The position numbers and the translations under genes are program-made. Shown piece after piece: positions 52,485 to 61,102 of a stretch of 64,000 nucleotides of DNA (positions within the stretch are counted from its first letter, which is position 1; every line of letters begins with the position of its first letter). The stretch is from Bacillota bacterium (GTDB lineage Bacteria > Bacillota > Clostridia > Lachnospirales > Lachnospiraceae): contig JAEYPA010000007.1 in assembly GCA_023411225.1 (NCBI GenBank), positions 39,191-103,190 of the forward strand. The letters run 5' to 3'. The notes below the pieces were generated by a model, which was not told the DNA's origin, ran no database searches, and saw nothing but the letters and a program-made list of their open reading frames with translations.

Positions 52485-53459
52485 ATGCAGGTTATTAATA
52501 GTCATATAAAAAATAAAGAGTATAAACCAGTGTATCTACTGTATGGTTCAGAGGATTATCTGAAAAAACAGTATAAACAGAAGCTAAAGGAAGCTCTATT
52601 AGTTGGAAGCGACGAGATGAATTACTCCTATTTTGAGGGTAAGGATATTGAGGTGGACAAAGTCATTGGTTTTGCAGATACCCTTCCATTTTTCGCTGAG
52701 AGAAGAGTTGTAGTTATAGAAAATAGTGGTCTCTTTAAATCTGCTAGTGATCTGGCTGATTATCTACCTAACATGCCGGAGACAACGGTGTTGGTATTTG
52801 TAGAAAATGAGATTGACAAACGTAATAAGCTTTTCAAAGCAGTTTCAAAACTTGGTGTTGTATCCGAGATGAATGGTATGGATGAGAAAAAACTAAAGTT
52901 ATGGGTTGCGTCTCGTTTAAAAAGCGATGGAAAGAGTATTACAGAGCAGACGGTGGAATATTTTCTAAATAAGACTGGCTCTGACATGGAGACGATTAAC
53001 ACAGAGTTAGAGAAGTTGACTTGCTATGCTTTAGAGAGAGAGGTCATTACCAGCGAAGACGTGGATGAGGTAGTAACGGTTCAGATTACGAATCAAATCT
53101 TTGCAATGATTGATGCCATTGGTAGCAAGAAGCAAAGAGTAGCACTTCAGCTGTATTATGACTTACTGGCTTTAAAGGAAAAGCCTATGACAATTCTCTA
53201 CCTGATTACAAGACATTTTAACATTCTACTTCAGGTAAAAGAATTAGCTGTTCTTCACTATGACAATGGCTCTGTTGCTAAGAAAGTGGGAATTCCTCCT
53301 TTTGCAGTGGGAAAATATCTGGCTCAGGGAAGAAATTTTACCAATGATACACTGATGAAGGCACTGCGGACATCAGTGGATATTGAAGAACAGGTAAAGA
53401 CAGGACGACTGAATGAAAAGATTGGGGTCGAACTGTTAATTGTACAATTTAGCAACTGA
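52485..53459 (+). CDS. holA: DNA polymerase III delta subunit
   Basis: This 324-residue clamp-loader subunit opens the beta sliding clamp. YLLYGSEDYLKKQYKQKL near residue 15 and the N-terminal AAA-like fold (VIGFADTLPFFAERRVVVIEN) are characteristic. The lid (MDEKKLKLWVASRLKSDGK) and the C-terminal helical collar (YDLLALKEKPMTILYLITRHFNILLQVKEL) follow. The length is standard. It is monocistronic, ahead of tRNA-Ser. Confidence 0.94.
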   Translation: MQVINSHIKNKEYKPVYLLYGSEDYLKKQYKQKLKEALLVGSDEMNYSYFEGKDIEVDKVIGFADTLPFFAERRVVVIENSGLFKSASDLADYLPNMPETTVLVFVENEIDKRNKLFKAVSKLGVVSEMNGMDEKKLKLWVASRLKSDGKSITEQTVEYFLNKTGSDMETINTELEKLTCYALEREVITSEDVDEVVTVQITNQIFAMIDAIGSKKQRVALQLYYDLLALKEKPMTILYLITRHFNILLQVKELAVLHYDNGSVAKKVGIPPFAVGKYLAQGRNFTNDTLMKALRTSVDIEEQVKTGRLNEKIGVELLIVQFSN

Positions 53460-53473
53460 TATAGTAACAATTT

Positions 53474-53561
53474 GGAGACGTATCGAAGTGGCCATAACGA
53501 GCTTGACTCGAAATCAAGTTGTCGGGTAACCGGCACGTGGGTTCGAATCCCACCGTCTCCG
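53474..53561 (+). tRNA. tRNA-Ser (anticodon CGA)
   Basis: The acceptor arms GGAGACG (53474-53480) and CGTCTCC (53554-53560) pair fully. The anticodon stem-loop reads CTTGA-CTCGAAA-TCAAG with anticodon CGA. A long variable arm (GTTGTCGGGTAACCGGCAC) and T-loop GGTTCGAATCC are present. The long arm confirms a class II serine tRNA. CCA is not encoded. Confidence 0.96.
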
Positions 53562-53565
53562 TCAC

Positions 53566-53608
53566 GAGCCTGTTTGCGACAAATGTCTGCAACAGGCTCA
53601 TTCTTTTT
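53566..53608 (+). terminator. Terminator after tRNA-Ser
   Basis: GAGCCTGTT and AACAGGCTC arms with a central pair of loops, then ATTCTTTTT. It ends two bases before the convergent helD stop. Confidence 0.85.
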
Positions 53609-53609
53609 C

Positions 53610-55694
53610 CTACCTAAGGAGCAGATGTGACGGCTCCCCAATATGAAAGAGTACCAACTTGTGCATTGCTCTTGTGCAGGCAATGTAGAGCAGGTTTCTG
53701 TCGTATTCGGTATGGTAGGTATCACTGTCCACATCGGCAATAATCACTTGGTCAAACTCTAATCCTTTTGACATCTGAATGGAGGTGATAGAAATACCAT
53801 TTTCAAAGCGAGTACTTTCAGGAGAAATCAGTTGAATTTCATAATCCTGTGTAAGTAGATTGTATAATTCTTTGGCAGCATTATTGGTTTTTAGGATGAT
53901 TCCTAGGGAACCTCCATTGCCTTGTAAAAAAGAATCTAGCATTTTTTTGATTTTGATTAGCTCATCATGCTGGTCTATGCAGGAAATTACCATCGGTACA
54001 TCTCCATGTCGTTCCATTGGCTCAAGCTTTGCCACCTTTCCAATATCCCTTGCAAAGGTGATAATTTCATAGGTGGAGCGATAGCTTTTATTCAACTCTA
54101 CAAAGCATGCATCACGATAAAGTTCCTGTAGCTGTGCTAAGGAGTTCAGATGATTCGGATTAATAAATTGCCCGAAGTCACCCAAAATTGTTTTCTCACA
54201 AGAAAATAAGTGATTGATGACGGCATATTGAATAGGGGTATAGTCTTGCATTTCATCAATAACTAAATGCTTGATGAGCTTACTATCTTTTAGGCCCTCC
54301 ATGGCTCCGTGGAGATAGAGAAATGGGTATACATCAGCCCACTCCAAAGTCTGTTTCTTAGGAAAAACAAGCAAATCAGGGCGCTTTAACCATTGGTAAA
54401 AATGTTTATATAGTGCTAGAGTGTTTTTAATTTTGAGCATGGAAGTTAGACTTTTTAATATCACTTTTATACTTGGTATATCATCGTCCATGTAATTTTG
54501 CGATGTAAAGCGATCAAGAATATCAACTGCGATCATAATCAGTCGTTTCTTAAAGGGGTAGCTTTTATAGGCACAAAAACGAGACTGTATCCAGTCTGCT
54601 GTTACTGAAAAACTGCCAAAGGTATAATCAACAGATTCAAAGATAAGAGTTGGTGCTTCCAGTAGAAATTGTTCCATCTGTCTCACAAAATCTAGTGTGG
54701 ACTTAAAGCGTACCCGCTCCACCCATTTTGTATCGATAGTTTCCAAGGGATCTTTCTCCTGTTCGAAATGAATGACACCTTCAAGTTGTACATCGGCAAT
54801 ATCTAAAAAGCTCAGCTCGCAGATTGGTTCTTCGCCAAGTTCTGGAAGAACGGTGGAGATGTAATCACCAAATACTTTGTTGGGGGATAATATGGTAACA
54901 TTACGTGCTGATAGCTTGTCCTTGAATCGATAAAGTAAGAATGCAATCCGATGTAGAGCAATAGAGGTTTTTCCTGAACCAGCCACCCCTTGAATAATCA
55001 TGGTTTCGGCTTTTTCACTACGAATGATTTGGTTTTGCTCCTTTTGAATAGTGGAGATAATGGACTTCATTTTTTCATCCGATGTGTGGGAAAGCTCCCG
55101 TTGTAACACATCATCATGAATATTGACCGAGCTTTCCAGTACATATTCCATAATTCCATGATTCACCTTAAATTGACGCTTACGTGTTAGTTCCCCCTCG
55201 ATTCTGCCCATCGGTGCATCATACCCAGCAGGACCAGTCTCGTAGTCATAGAACATGCTTGCAATAGGTGCTCGCCAATCGAAGATAAGTATTTCATTTT
55301 CATGGGTGAATGTAAATCGACCAATGTAATGGGTACTTTCTGTCTGTTCAGTCTCTCCCTTAAAATCAATTCTTGCAAAATAGGGAGATTCTTTTAGCTT
55401 AGCCAACTTATTGCAGATACCCATCGCAAAAGCGCCAGTTTGGTCTATTTGTTTTAGTGCCAATTCATTTTGAAACATCTCATGGGGATCAATTTCCCCA
55501 CGATAGTCAGCCATATATCTCTTGGCAGCCATGTAGTCCTTGTCAATTTTATTTATATTGTCATTTGCCGCCTGCAGAGCAGCCTCTAGTTTTTTGTTTA
55601 TAATGCCGAGGTGTGCAATCTCATCTGGAAAAGGGATAGAAGTTGGCACATCAAGTACAATATCCTGTCTGTCATTTTGTGATTTATTGCTCAT
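53610..55694 (-). CDS. helD: HelD-type superfamily 1 helicase (RNA polymerase recycling factor)
   Basis: This 694-residue UvrD/Rep-like motor has an N-terminal coiled-coil arm (about 28-95) and a domain with the HelD-type pattern YIGRFTFTHENEILIFDWRAPIASMFYDYETGPAGYDAPMGRI... (about 122-165). Walker A is GVAGSGKTS near residue 240, Walker B is DEMQDYTPIQY, and the C-terminal motif is ISITSIQMSKGLEFDQVI. HelD removes stalled RNA polymerase from DNA. It is somewhat shorter than B. subtilis HelD (about 770). It overlaps the AraC-GNAT gene by 11 bases, so the two are co-transcribed. Confidence 0.85.
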   Translation of the reverse strand: MSNKSQNDRQDIVLDVPTSIPFPDEIAHLGIINKKLEAALQAANDNINKIDKDYMAAKRYMADYRGEIDPHEMFQNELALKQIDQTGAFAMGICNKLAKLKESPYFARIDFKGETEQTESTHYIGRFTFTHENEILIFDWRAPIASMFYDYETGPAGYDAPMGRIEGELTRKRQFKVNHGIMEYVLESSVNIHDDVLQRELSHTSDEKMKSIISTIQKEQNQIIRSEKAETMIIQGVAGSGKTSIALHRIAFLLYRFKDKLSARNVTILSPNKVFGDYISTVLPELGEEPICELSFLDIADVQLEGVIHFEQEKDPLETIDTKWVERVRFKSTLDFVRQMEQFLLEAPTLIFESVDYTFGSFSVTADWIQSRFCAYKSYPFKKRLIMIAVDILDRFTSQNYMDDDIPSIKVILKSLTSMLKIKNTLALYKHFYQWLKRPDLLVFPKKQTLEWADVYPFLYLHGAMEGLKDSKLIKHLVIDEMQDYTPIQYAVINHLFSCEKTILGDFGQFINPNHLNSLAQLQELYRDACFVELNKSYRSTYEIITFARDIGKVAKLEPMERHGDVPMVISCIDQHDELIKIKKMLDSFLQGNGGSLGIILKTNNAAKELYNLLTQDYEIQLISPESTRFENGISITSIQMSKGLEFDQVIIADVDSDTYHTEYDRNLLYIACTRAMHKLVLFHIGEPSHLLLR

Positions 55695-56538
55695 GTGTTA
55701 CCTCCTTTGGCAAAATAAAGCGTTGTGTTGGATATCCGAATTCAGTGAGTAGCTCCGCTTCTGCAAAGCCTAATTCTTGAATTAACTTGCGGTGGCCAGT
55801 ATCCGCTTTATCACCTTCTCTATAAGTTGTTATACTAATTTCTTTTTCTTTAATAAGTTCACCCATTACCTTATCTAGAAATGCTTTAGGTACTCCCCTT
55901 TTTCTATAAAGTGGGTGGGTGCCCATAAAGTCAATGCTTCCTGTGTTATAGGAGAAAAGCATAATACCCACCGCTATATTACCATCTTTTGAAATCAGTG
56001 CTTGTTTACTTTTAATACGCTGCTTTAGTTCCAATATATACTCATCCTCTTGCAAATATGGGAAGCCATCAATTACGAGCCGCACCAAGTCCATCCAAGA
56101 GGGTATATCTTCTGGTGTTGCGAAAGCAATATGCCAATTATTTAATTCTTTGTTATGAAGCATTCTGTAATCTCCCTCCAAGCGAAACTTTAATTGTAAT
56201 GGGTAAAATCTTTCATTTTCCCGGTATTGATTAGGCGGTTGTTTATATATAGCTGTAAAAATATTGGTAAATGCTTGTTGTGTTTCATATCCGGCTACAG
56301 CAGCAATCTCAATTATTGGTTTTTCAGAAAAAACCAATAGTTTTGCTGCCTCGGTAAGTTGACGGCGTTGCACATAGTCATGGATTGTTAGTCCTACAGT
56401 ATTGGTAAAAACTCGGTGCAGATGATATTTGGAGTAATGAACAGCATCGGCGACAGTGTCTAGATCTAATTTATCGCTTAAATGTGTTTCTATAAATTCA
56501 ATTGCTGCCTCAATTTTTGCGATACGATTGTTGCTCAT
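55684..56538 (-). CDS. AraC-type regulator fused to GNAT acetyltransferase
   Basis: This 284-residue fusion has two AraC helix-turn-helices at the N terminus (YSKYHLHRVFTNTVGLTIHDYVQRRQL and IAAVAGYETQQAFTNIFTAIYKQPPNQYR, about 30-107). A GNAT domain fills the rest, with acetyl-CoA loop THPLYRKRGVPKAFLD (about residue 215). It probably binds DNA and either acetylates or senses a small molecule; the typical arrangement in AraC sensors is the other way round. ATG is behind GAAAGGAGGG. Its stop overlaps the helD start by 11 bases, so it may control helD. Confidence 0.86.
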   Translation of the reverse strand: MSNNRIAKIEAAIEFIETHLSDKLDLDTVADAVHYSKYHLHRVFTNTVGLTIHDYVQRRQLTEAAKLLVFSEKPIIEIAAVAGYETQQAFTNIFTAIYKQPPNQYRENERFYPLQLKFRLEGDYRMLHNKELNNWHIAFATPEDIPSWMDLVRLVIDGFPYLQEDEYILELKQRIKSKQALISKDGNIAVGIMLFSYNTGSIDFMGTHPLYRKRGVPKAFLDKVMGELIKEKEISITTYREGDKADTGHRKLIQELGFAEAELLTEFGYPTQRFILPKEVTHEQ

Positions 56539-56758
56539 ATCAAAGCCCTCCTTTCAATGTTTCTATTTTATCAATTTTTTATAGTGTTGTTTTACTCATT
56601 CTTGCTGTTTTATTTGTCTGTAGTTTCGAATAACTATGAATTTTATTACAATCATTTTGTAAGATTTGTAGTACTTTGCATAAACTTTCCATTGTTCGTA
56701 TTAATATTTTTTACTTTAATACTTGAATAAATAGTCACAGTAAAGTAAAATGAAATTG

Positions 56759-56772
56759 TCGAAATATTTCGA
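56759..56772. promoter_or_regulatory. Palindrome upstream of the OPT transporter gene
   Basis: TCGAAATATTTCGA is a perfect 14-base palindrome, 35 bases before the OPT start codon. GATAAT follows at 56781-56786. It may be an operator. The rest of 56539-56758 is AT-rich without a clear feature. Confidence 0.4.
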
Positions 56773-56806
56773 AAAAAATCGATAATACAGAAAAAGGAGT
56801 AAAATT

Positions 56807-58720
56807 ATGGACAATAAGAATTTTAAACCTTATGTACCAGCCAACAAAGTTATGCCTGAATTTACAGTGGTATCTGTTATTCTCGGTTCGTTACTGGCAA
56901 TTTTATTTGGAGGCGCCAATGCTTACCTTGGACTTCGTGTAGGTATGACAGTGTCTGCATCCATTCCAGCTGCAGTTATCTCAATGGGTATTATTCGCAA
57001 AATCTTAAAGCGAGATAATATTCTAGAAAACAATATGGTTCAGACCATAGGTTCTGCAGGGGAATCTCTTGCTGCAGGTGCAATTTTTACATTGCCAGCA
57101 TTATTTATGTGGGCAAATGATGGAATAAGTGATATGCCATCCTTGATTGAAATTGGATTAATCGCTCTTTGTGGTGGAATCCTTGGTGTATTGCTAATGA
57201 TTCCTTTAAGAAGTGCATTAATCGTGAAAGAACACGGCGTGCTTACATATCCTGAAGGACAAGCATGTGCTGAAGTTTTAATCGCTGGAGAAGAGGGCGG
57301 AGCAAAATCTGCTACAGTTTTTGCAGGGCTTGGAATAGCAGCTGTATACAAATTTATAGCTGATGGACTTAAACTCTTCCCAAGTGAAGTTGATTGGTCA
57401 ATATCTAGTTACAAAGGATCTGGTATCGGTGGAGATGTTCTCCCTGCTCTTGCAGGTGTTGGATATATCTGCGGTCCTAAAGTTTCCTCTTATCTCCTTG
57501 CAGGTGGTGTTACTGCATGGTTTGTAATTATGCCACTGATCGCATTATTTGGAAGTGATCTAATTATTTATCCTGCTGAAGTTACTGTTGCAGAACTTTG
57601 GGCAACGAAAGGAACCTGGGGATTATGGGGTAGCTTTGTACGTTACATTGGTGCAGGTGCTGTTGCTGCAGGTGGTATTATGAGTTTAATCAAATCTTTA
57701 CCACTTATTATCAAGACCTTTAAACAGGCAATTGGTGGTTATGGTAAAAATAATGGTGGTACAACTCGTACTGAACAAGATATCTCTATTAAAGTAGTAT
57801 TAGGTGTTTCTCTTATCATTGCAGTGTTTATGTGGCTTGTTCCAACTATTCCGGTTTCCTTCCTGGGTGCATTGATTATCATCATTTTTGGTTTCTTCTT
57901 TGCAACCGTATCTTCCAGAATGGTTGGTCTTATCGGTTCCTCTAACAACCCGGTTTCCGGTATGGCAATTGCAACACTGTTAATTGCAACACTGATTTTA
58001 AAAGCAACCGGAACGGATGGCTCAACCGGTATGATTGGAGCGATTACAATCGGTTCCGTAATCTGTATCATAGCTGCTATTGCAGGTGATACTTCACAGG
58101 ATCTTAAAACCGGTTTCTTACTAGGTGCCACACCTAAGAAACAGCAGATTGGTGAAATAATTGGATGTGTGGTTTCTGCTATTGCCATTGGAGGTATTCT
58201 CTATCTCTTAAACTCAGCATGGGGCTATGGTTCTGCAGAATTAGCTGCCCCTCAGGCAACACTTATGAAAATGGTTGTAGAGGGTGTTATGGGTGGTAAC
58301 CTTCCATGGGCATTGGTATTTACCGGTGTATTTATTGCGATAGTGATTGAGATTCTTGGAATTCCAGTACTTCCATTTGCAATCGGTCTTTATCTTCCTA
58401 TTCATCTTTCCACACCAATCATGGCTGGTGGATTGATTAGATGGTTCCTTGAAAAACGCAAATACAAAGATGAAAAAGCTAAAACTGACTGTGTACAATC
58501 AGGTGTACTTTATACGTCAGGCCTAATTGCCGGTGAAGGAATTGTTGGTATTATCTTAGCTGTCCTTGCAGTGATACCTTTTAAGGGAGGTTCTGTTGGG
58601 GAAGCAATTGATATCAGTTCCAAAATCAGCCTTGGTAATATCGGGGGCTTGGTATTCTTTGCATTATTGCTTTTATCCATCTTAAAATTTACAATGTGGA
58701 ATAAGAAACTTAATAAATAA
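56807..58720 (+). CDS. OPT-family oligopeptide transporter
   Basis: This 637-residue protein has about 15 membrane helices. FGGANAYLGLRVGMTVSASIPAAVISMG near residue 40 is the OPT hallmark; YPEGQACAEVLIAGEEGG, GDTSQDLKTGFLLGATPKKQQIGE and PFAIGLYLPIHLSTPIMAGG are also conserved. Bacterial OPT proteins import di- and oligopeptides with protons. AAAAAGGAG precedes the ATG. The PqqD-like gene, a small membrane protein and a dipeptidase gene follow, making a peptide-use cluster. Confidence 0.93.
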   Translation: MDNKNFKPYVPANKVMPEFTVVSVILGSLLAILFGGANAYLGLRVGMTVSASIPAAVISMGIIRKILKRDNILENNMVQTIGSAGESLAAGAIFTLPALFMWANDGISDMPSLIEIGLIALCGGILGVLLMIPLRSALIVKEHGVLTYPEGQACAEVLIAGEEGGAKSATVFAGLGIAAVYKFIADGLKLFPSEVDWSISSYKGSGIGGDVLPALAGVGYICGPKVSSYLLAGGVTAWFVIMPLIALFGSDLIIYPAEVTVAELWATKGTWGLWGSFVRYIGAGAVAAGGIMSLIKSLPLIIKTFKQAIGGYGKNNGGTTRTEQDISIKVVLGVSLIIAVFMWLVPTIPVSFLGALIIIIFGFFFATVSSRMVGLIGSSNNPVSGMAIATLLIATLILKATGTDGSTGMIGAITIGSVICIIAAIAGDTSQDLKTGFLLGATPKKQQIGEIIGCVVSAIAIGGILYLLNSAWGYGSAELAAPQATLMKMVVEGVMGGNLPWALVFTGVFIAIVIEILGIPVLPFAIGLYLPIHLSTPIMAGGLIRWFLEKRKYKDEKAKTDCVQSGVLYTSGLIAGEGIVGIILAVLAVIPFKGGSVGEAIDISSKISLGNIGGLVFFALLLLSILKFTMWNKKLNK

Positions 58721-58736
58721 TATTAATATGTAATAA

Positions 58737-58779
58737 TTGGGTTGTATATCAAATAAGGTTAGATTTGTATACAACCCAA
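58737..58779 (+). terminator. 12-bp inverted repeat after OPT gene
   Basis: Perfect arms TTGGGTTGTATA (58737-58748) and TATACAACCCAA (58768-58779), then TATCTTT. It may reduce read-through into the pqqD-like gene or end the OPT transcript. Confidence 0.65.
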
Positions 58780-58804
58780 TATCTTTAAAGTGGAGAACAT
58801 GACA

Positions 58805-59161
58805 ATGGCTAAAAAGAAAAGTGAAAATTATCTGGATTATATTCCGGTTCGGAATTCAAAAAATACATGGGAGGAGAATGACGGTATCGTAACCATAAAT
58901 ATGGTTCATACAGGCTTTTACAGCACCATCGCTCAAAAATTCTTTCATACACCGAAAATCAGTCATATTAAGTTGGATGAGTATGGCACTTTTGTTTGGA
59001 ATGCAATAGACGGTCAGAATTCTGTATATCAGATTGCTGAACTGATCAAAGAAAAGTATGGCGATAAAGCAAATCCACTTTATGACAGATTGGTTAAGTA
59101 TATGCAGATACTGCGAAATAATAAATTTGTTATTATGGAAGGAAAGGATAAGATTAAATAG
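58805..59161 (+). CDS. PqqD-like protein
   Basis: This 118-residue protein has the PqqD fold elements: IPVRNSKNTWEENDGIVTINM, then HIKLDEYGTFVWNAIDGQNSVYQIAELI, then DRLVKYMQILRNNKFV. PqqD proteins bind leader peptides of ribosomal peptides and deliver them to a radical SAM enzyme, but no radical SAM enzyme or precursor is nearby. ATG 58805 is chosen because GTGGAG is nine bases upstream. The next gene overlaps its stop by one base. Here it may bind peptides in the OPT system. Confidence 0.78.
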   Translation: MAKKKSENYLDYIPVRNSKNTWEENDGIVTINMVHTGFYSTIAQKFFHTPKISHIKLDEYGTFVWNAIDGQNSVYQIAELIKEKYGDKANPLYDRLVKYMQILRNNKFVIMEGKDKIK

Positions 59162-59508
59162 TGAATTTTTTAACGATTTTCATAGGGATAGTAATGTTTG
59201 CGATCATTACTGCTATTTTATATGCTTGGGGATTACGTAACGAATTAAGGCAAGTAGAAGACTTAGAGCGGCGCCTGTTAAGTAAATCTGCGAGTAAAGT
59301 AATAAAATATCTTAAGAAAAATGGGATTGCCACAAAAAAAGAAATCAGTGAACAAATAAAAAATGTGAGCAGTGGTGTCTTTTGGTCCAAAAAGAAAGCC
59401 AGAATCAGCGATCCTAATAAATTCTCACTAACGTTGATAGATTATATGATTTCACAGCAGCTGATTCAATCTGTCGGAAAGAAAGGGTATCAGCTGTTTA
59501 ATAAATAA
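59161..59508 (+). CDS. Single-pass membrane protein with winged-helix-like C domain
   Basis: This 115-residue protein has an N-terminal membrane helix (about 3-24), a basic helix, then a region resembling a winged helix (SASKVIKYLKKNGIATKKEISEQI, about 42-65, and YMISQQLIQSVGKKGYQLFN at the end). The start is GTG, overlapping the PqqD stop by one base, so the two are coupled. I do not recognise a family. It may anchor the PqqD-like protein or act as a membrane regulator; both are guesses. Confidence 0.6.
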   Translation: MNFLTIFIGIVMFAIITAILYAWGLRNELRQVEDLERRLLSKSASKVIKYLKKNGIATKKEISEQIKNVSSGVFWSKKKARISDPNKFSLTLIDYMISQQLIQSVGKKGYQLFNK

Positions 59509-59519
59509 GGAGTGATTAC

Positions 59520-60971
59520 ATGGGTATATTGGAACAACTAGAACCAAAAGGGGTATTTAAATATTTTGAAGAACTTTGTTCTATCCCTCATGGTTCAGGA
59601 AATATGAAACAAATTAGTGATTATTGTGTGGAATTTGCCAAAACACATCAATTACAGTATATTCAGGATGAATACAATAATATTATAATCACCAAAGAAG
59701 CATCAAAAGGATATGAAAATAAAGAACCAATCATTCTTCAGGGACATCTTGACATGGTGTGTGAACAGTCAAGTGATTGCACAAAAGATATGTCAAAAGA
59801 GGGATTGGACTTAACTATAGATGGTGACTTTGTTTTAGCAAAGGGTACAACTCTTGGAGGTGACGATGGAATTGCAGTAGCTATTGCCTTGGCAATCCTT
59901 TCTGATGATTCCATCCCACATCCAAAACTTGAGGTTATCTTTACCGTAGATGAAGAAATCGGTATGATAGGTGCATCAAAGATAGATACTTCTTCCATTA
60001 CTGGAAGAAGAATGATTAATATAGATTCTGAGGATGAGGGAATCTTTACTGTAAGCTGTGCTGGAGGAAATGTAACTACTTGTTCTCTTCCAATAACACG
60101 ATAAGAGAGTATAGGAGAGCGATACAAGCTTGTAATCTCCGGACTTACAGGTGGACATTCCGGTGTTGAAATCAATACAGGACGTGCCAACTCCAATATT
60201 CTACTTGGTCGTATTCTTTATCGAATGAATTCTATTGCTCAAATTCACTTGATCTCAGTGGAAGGTGGATTAAAAGATAATGCCATTGCAAACAAGAGTG
60301 TTGCCAGCCTTGTAATCGCTGATTTTGATAAAATAGAAGCCTCCTTGACCAATATTATTACTGATATCAAAAAGGAATATGAAACAACAGATCCTGATAT
60401 GAACATATCCGTAGTAAAGGAACATACTAACCTATTTCAAACCAATCTAAATCCAATGGATGCGGAATCCACCAATAAGACAATATTTATGTTAAACTGC
60501 CTTCCTAACGGAATACAGGCAATGAGTGTGGATATTGAGGGCTTAGTGCAGACGTCCTTAAATCTTGGTATTTTAAAGACAGAATTTGATAAGGTTACTG
60601 CTTCCTACTGTGTAAGAAGTAGTGTTAAAAGTCAGAAAGAAATGTTAGTTGAACGTCTTTTTTGTATCATGCAGCAAATCGGTGGTAGCATAACCATTGT
60701 AGGAGATTATCCAGGATGGGAATACAATAAGCATTCAGCGCTTCGCACTTTGATGATGGAGGTATTTACAGAACAATACGGGCATGAACCAAAGGTAGAA
60801 GCGATTCATGCAGGTGTGGAATGTGGATTATTTGCAGGTCGGCTTAATGGTTTGGATTGTGTATCGATTGGACCAGATCTTACAGAAATTCATACTTATC
60901 GTGAGAAAATGAGTATAAGTTCTGTACAACGTGTATGGAAATTTGTACTTGAAGTTTTAAAAAGAGCATAA
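59520..60971 (+). pseudogene. pepD: PepD-type aminoacyl-histidine dipeptidase interrupted by in-frame stop
   Basis: The gene has 484 codons including the terminal stop and one frame, but TAA at 60102-60104 (after LPITR) interrupts it at codon 195. The frame continues without shift (ESIGERYKLVISGLTGGHSGVEI). Both halves match M20 Xaa-His dipeptidases: GHLDMVCEQ, GGDDGIAVAIA, DEEIGMIGA and NIDSED before the stop; GGHSG, IHAGVECGLF and IGPDLTEIHTYREKM after. All metal residues are kept. The stop may be a mutation, a sequence error or an unusual recoding site. A downstream ATG at 60225 lacks a ribosome binding site. It follows the small membrane gene. Confidence 0.85.
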
Positions 60972-60979
60972 ATGAAGGA

Positions 60980-61030
60980 AAACCCGTAAAAGGATTTGCT
61001 ACAAGGCAATGTCTTTCTACGGGTTTTTTT
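60980..61030 (+). terminator. Terminator after the pepD gene
   Basis: AAACCCGTA (60980-60988) pairs with TACGGGTTT (61018-61026), and further T residues follow. Confidence 0.85.
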
Positions 61031-61102
61031 CAGTTATATGGGAAAACTTATGAATACAGATTATGAATATAGAAGTTGTAAATAATAATGGAGGTAATAT
61101 AG

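Noticed and set aside
60102..60104. Selenocysteine or pyrrolysine recoding in pepD
   Set aside because: The codon is TAA, not TGA or TAG, and no catalytic residue is expected at this place.
60225..60971. Independent gene starting at 60225
   Set aside because: It is in the same frame as the upstream half of pepD, the ATG lacks a ribosome binding site, and homology continues upstream of it to the TAA.
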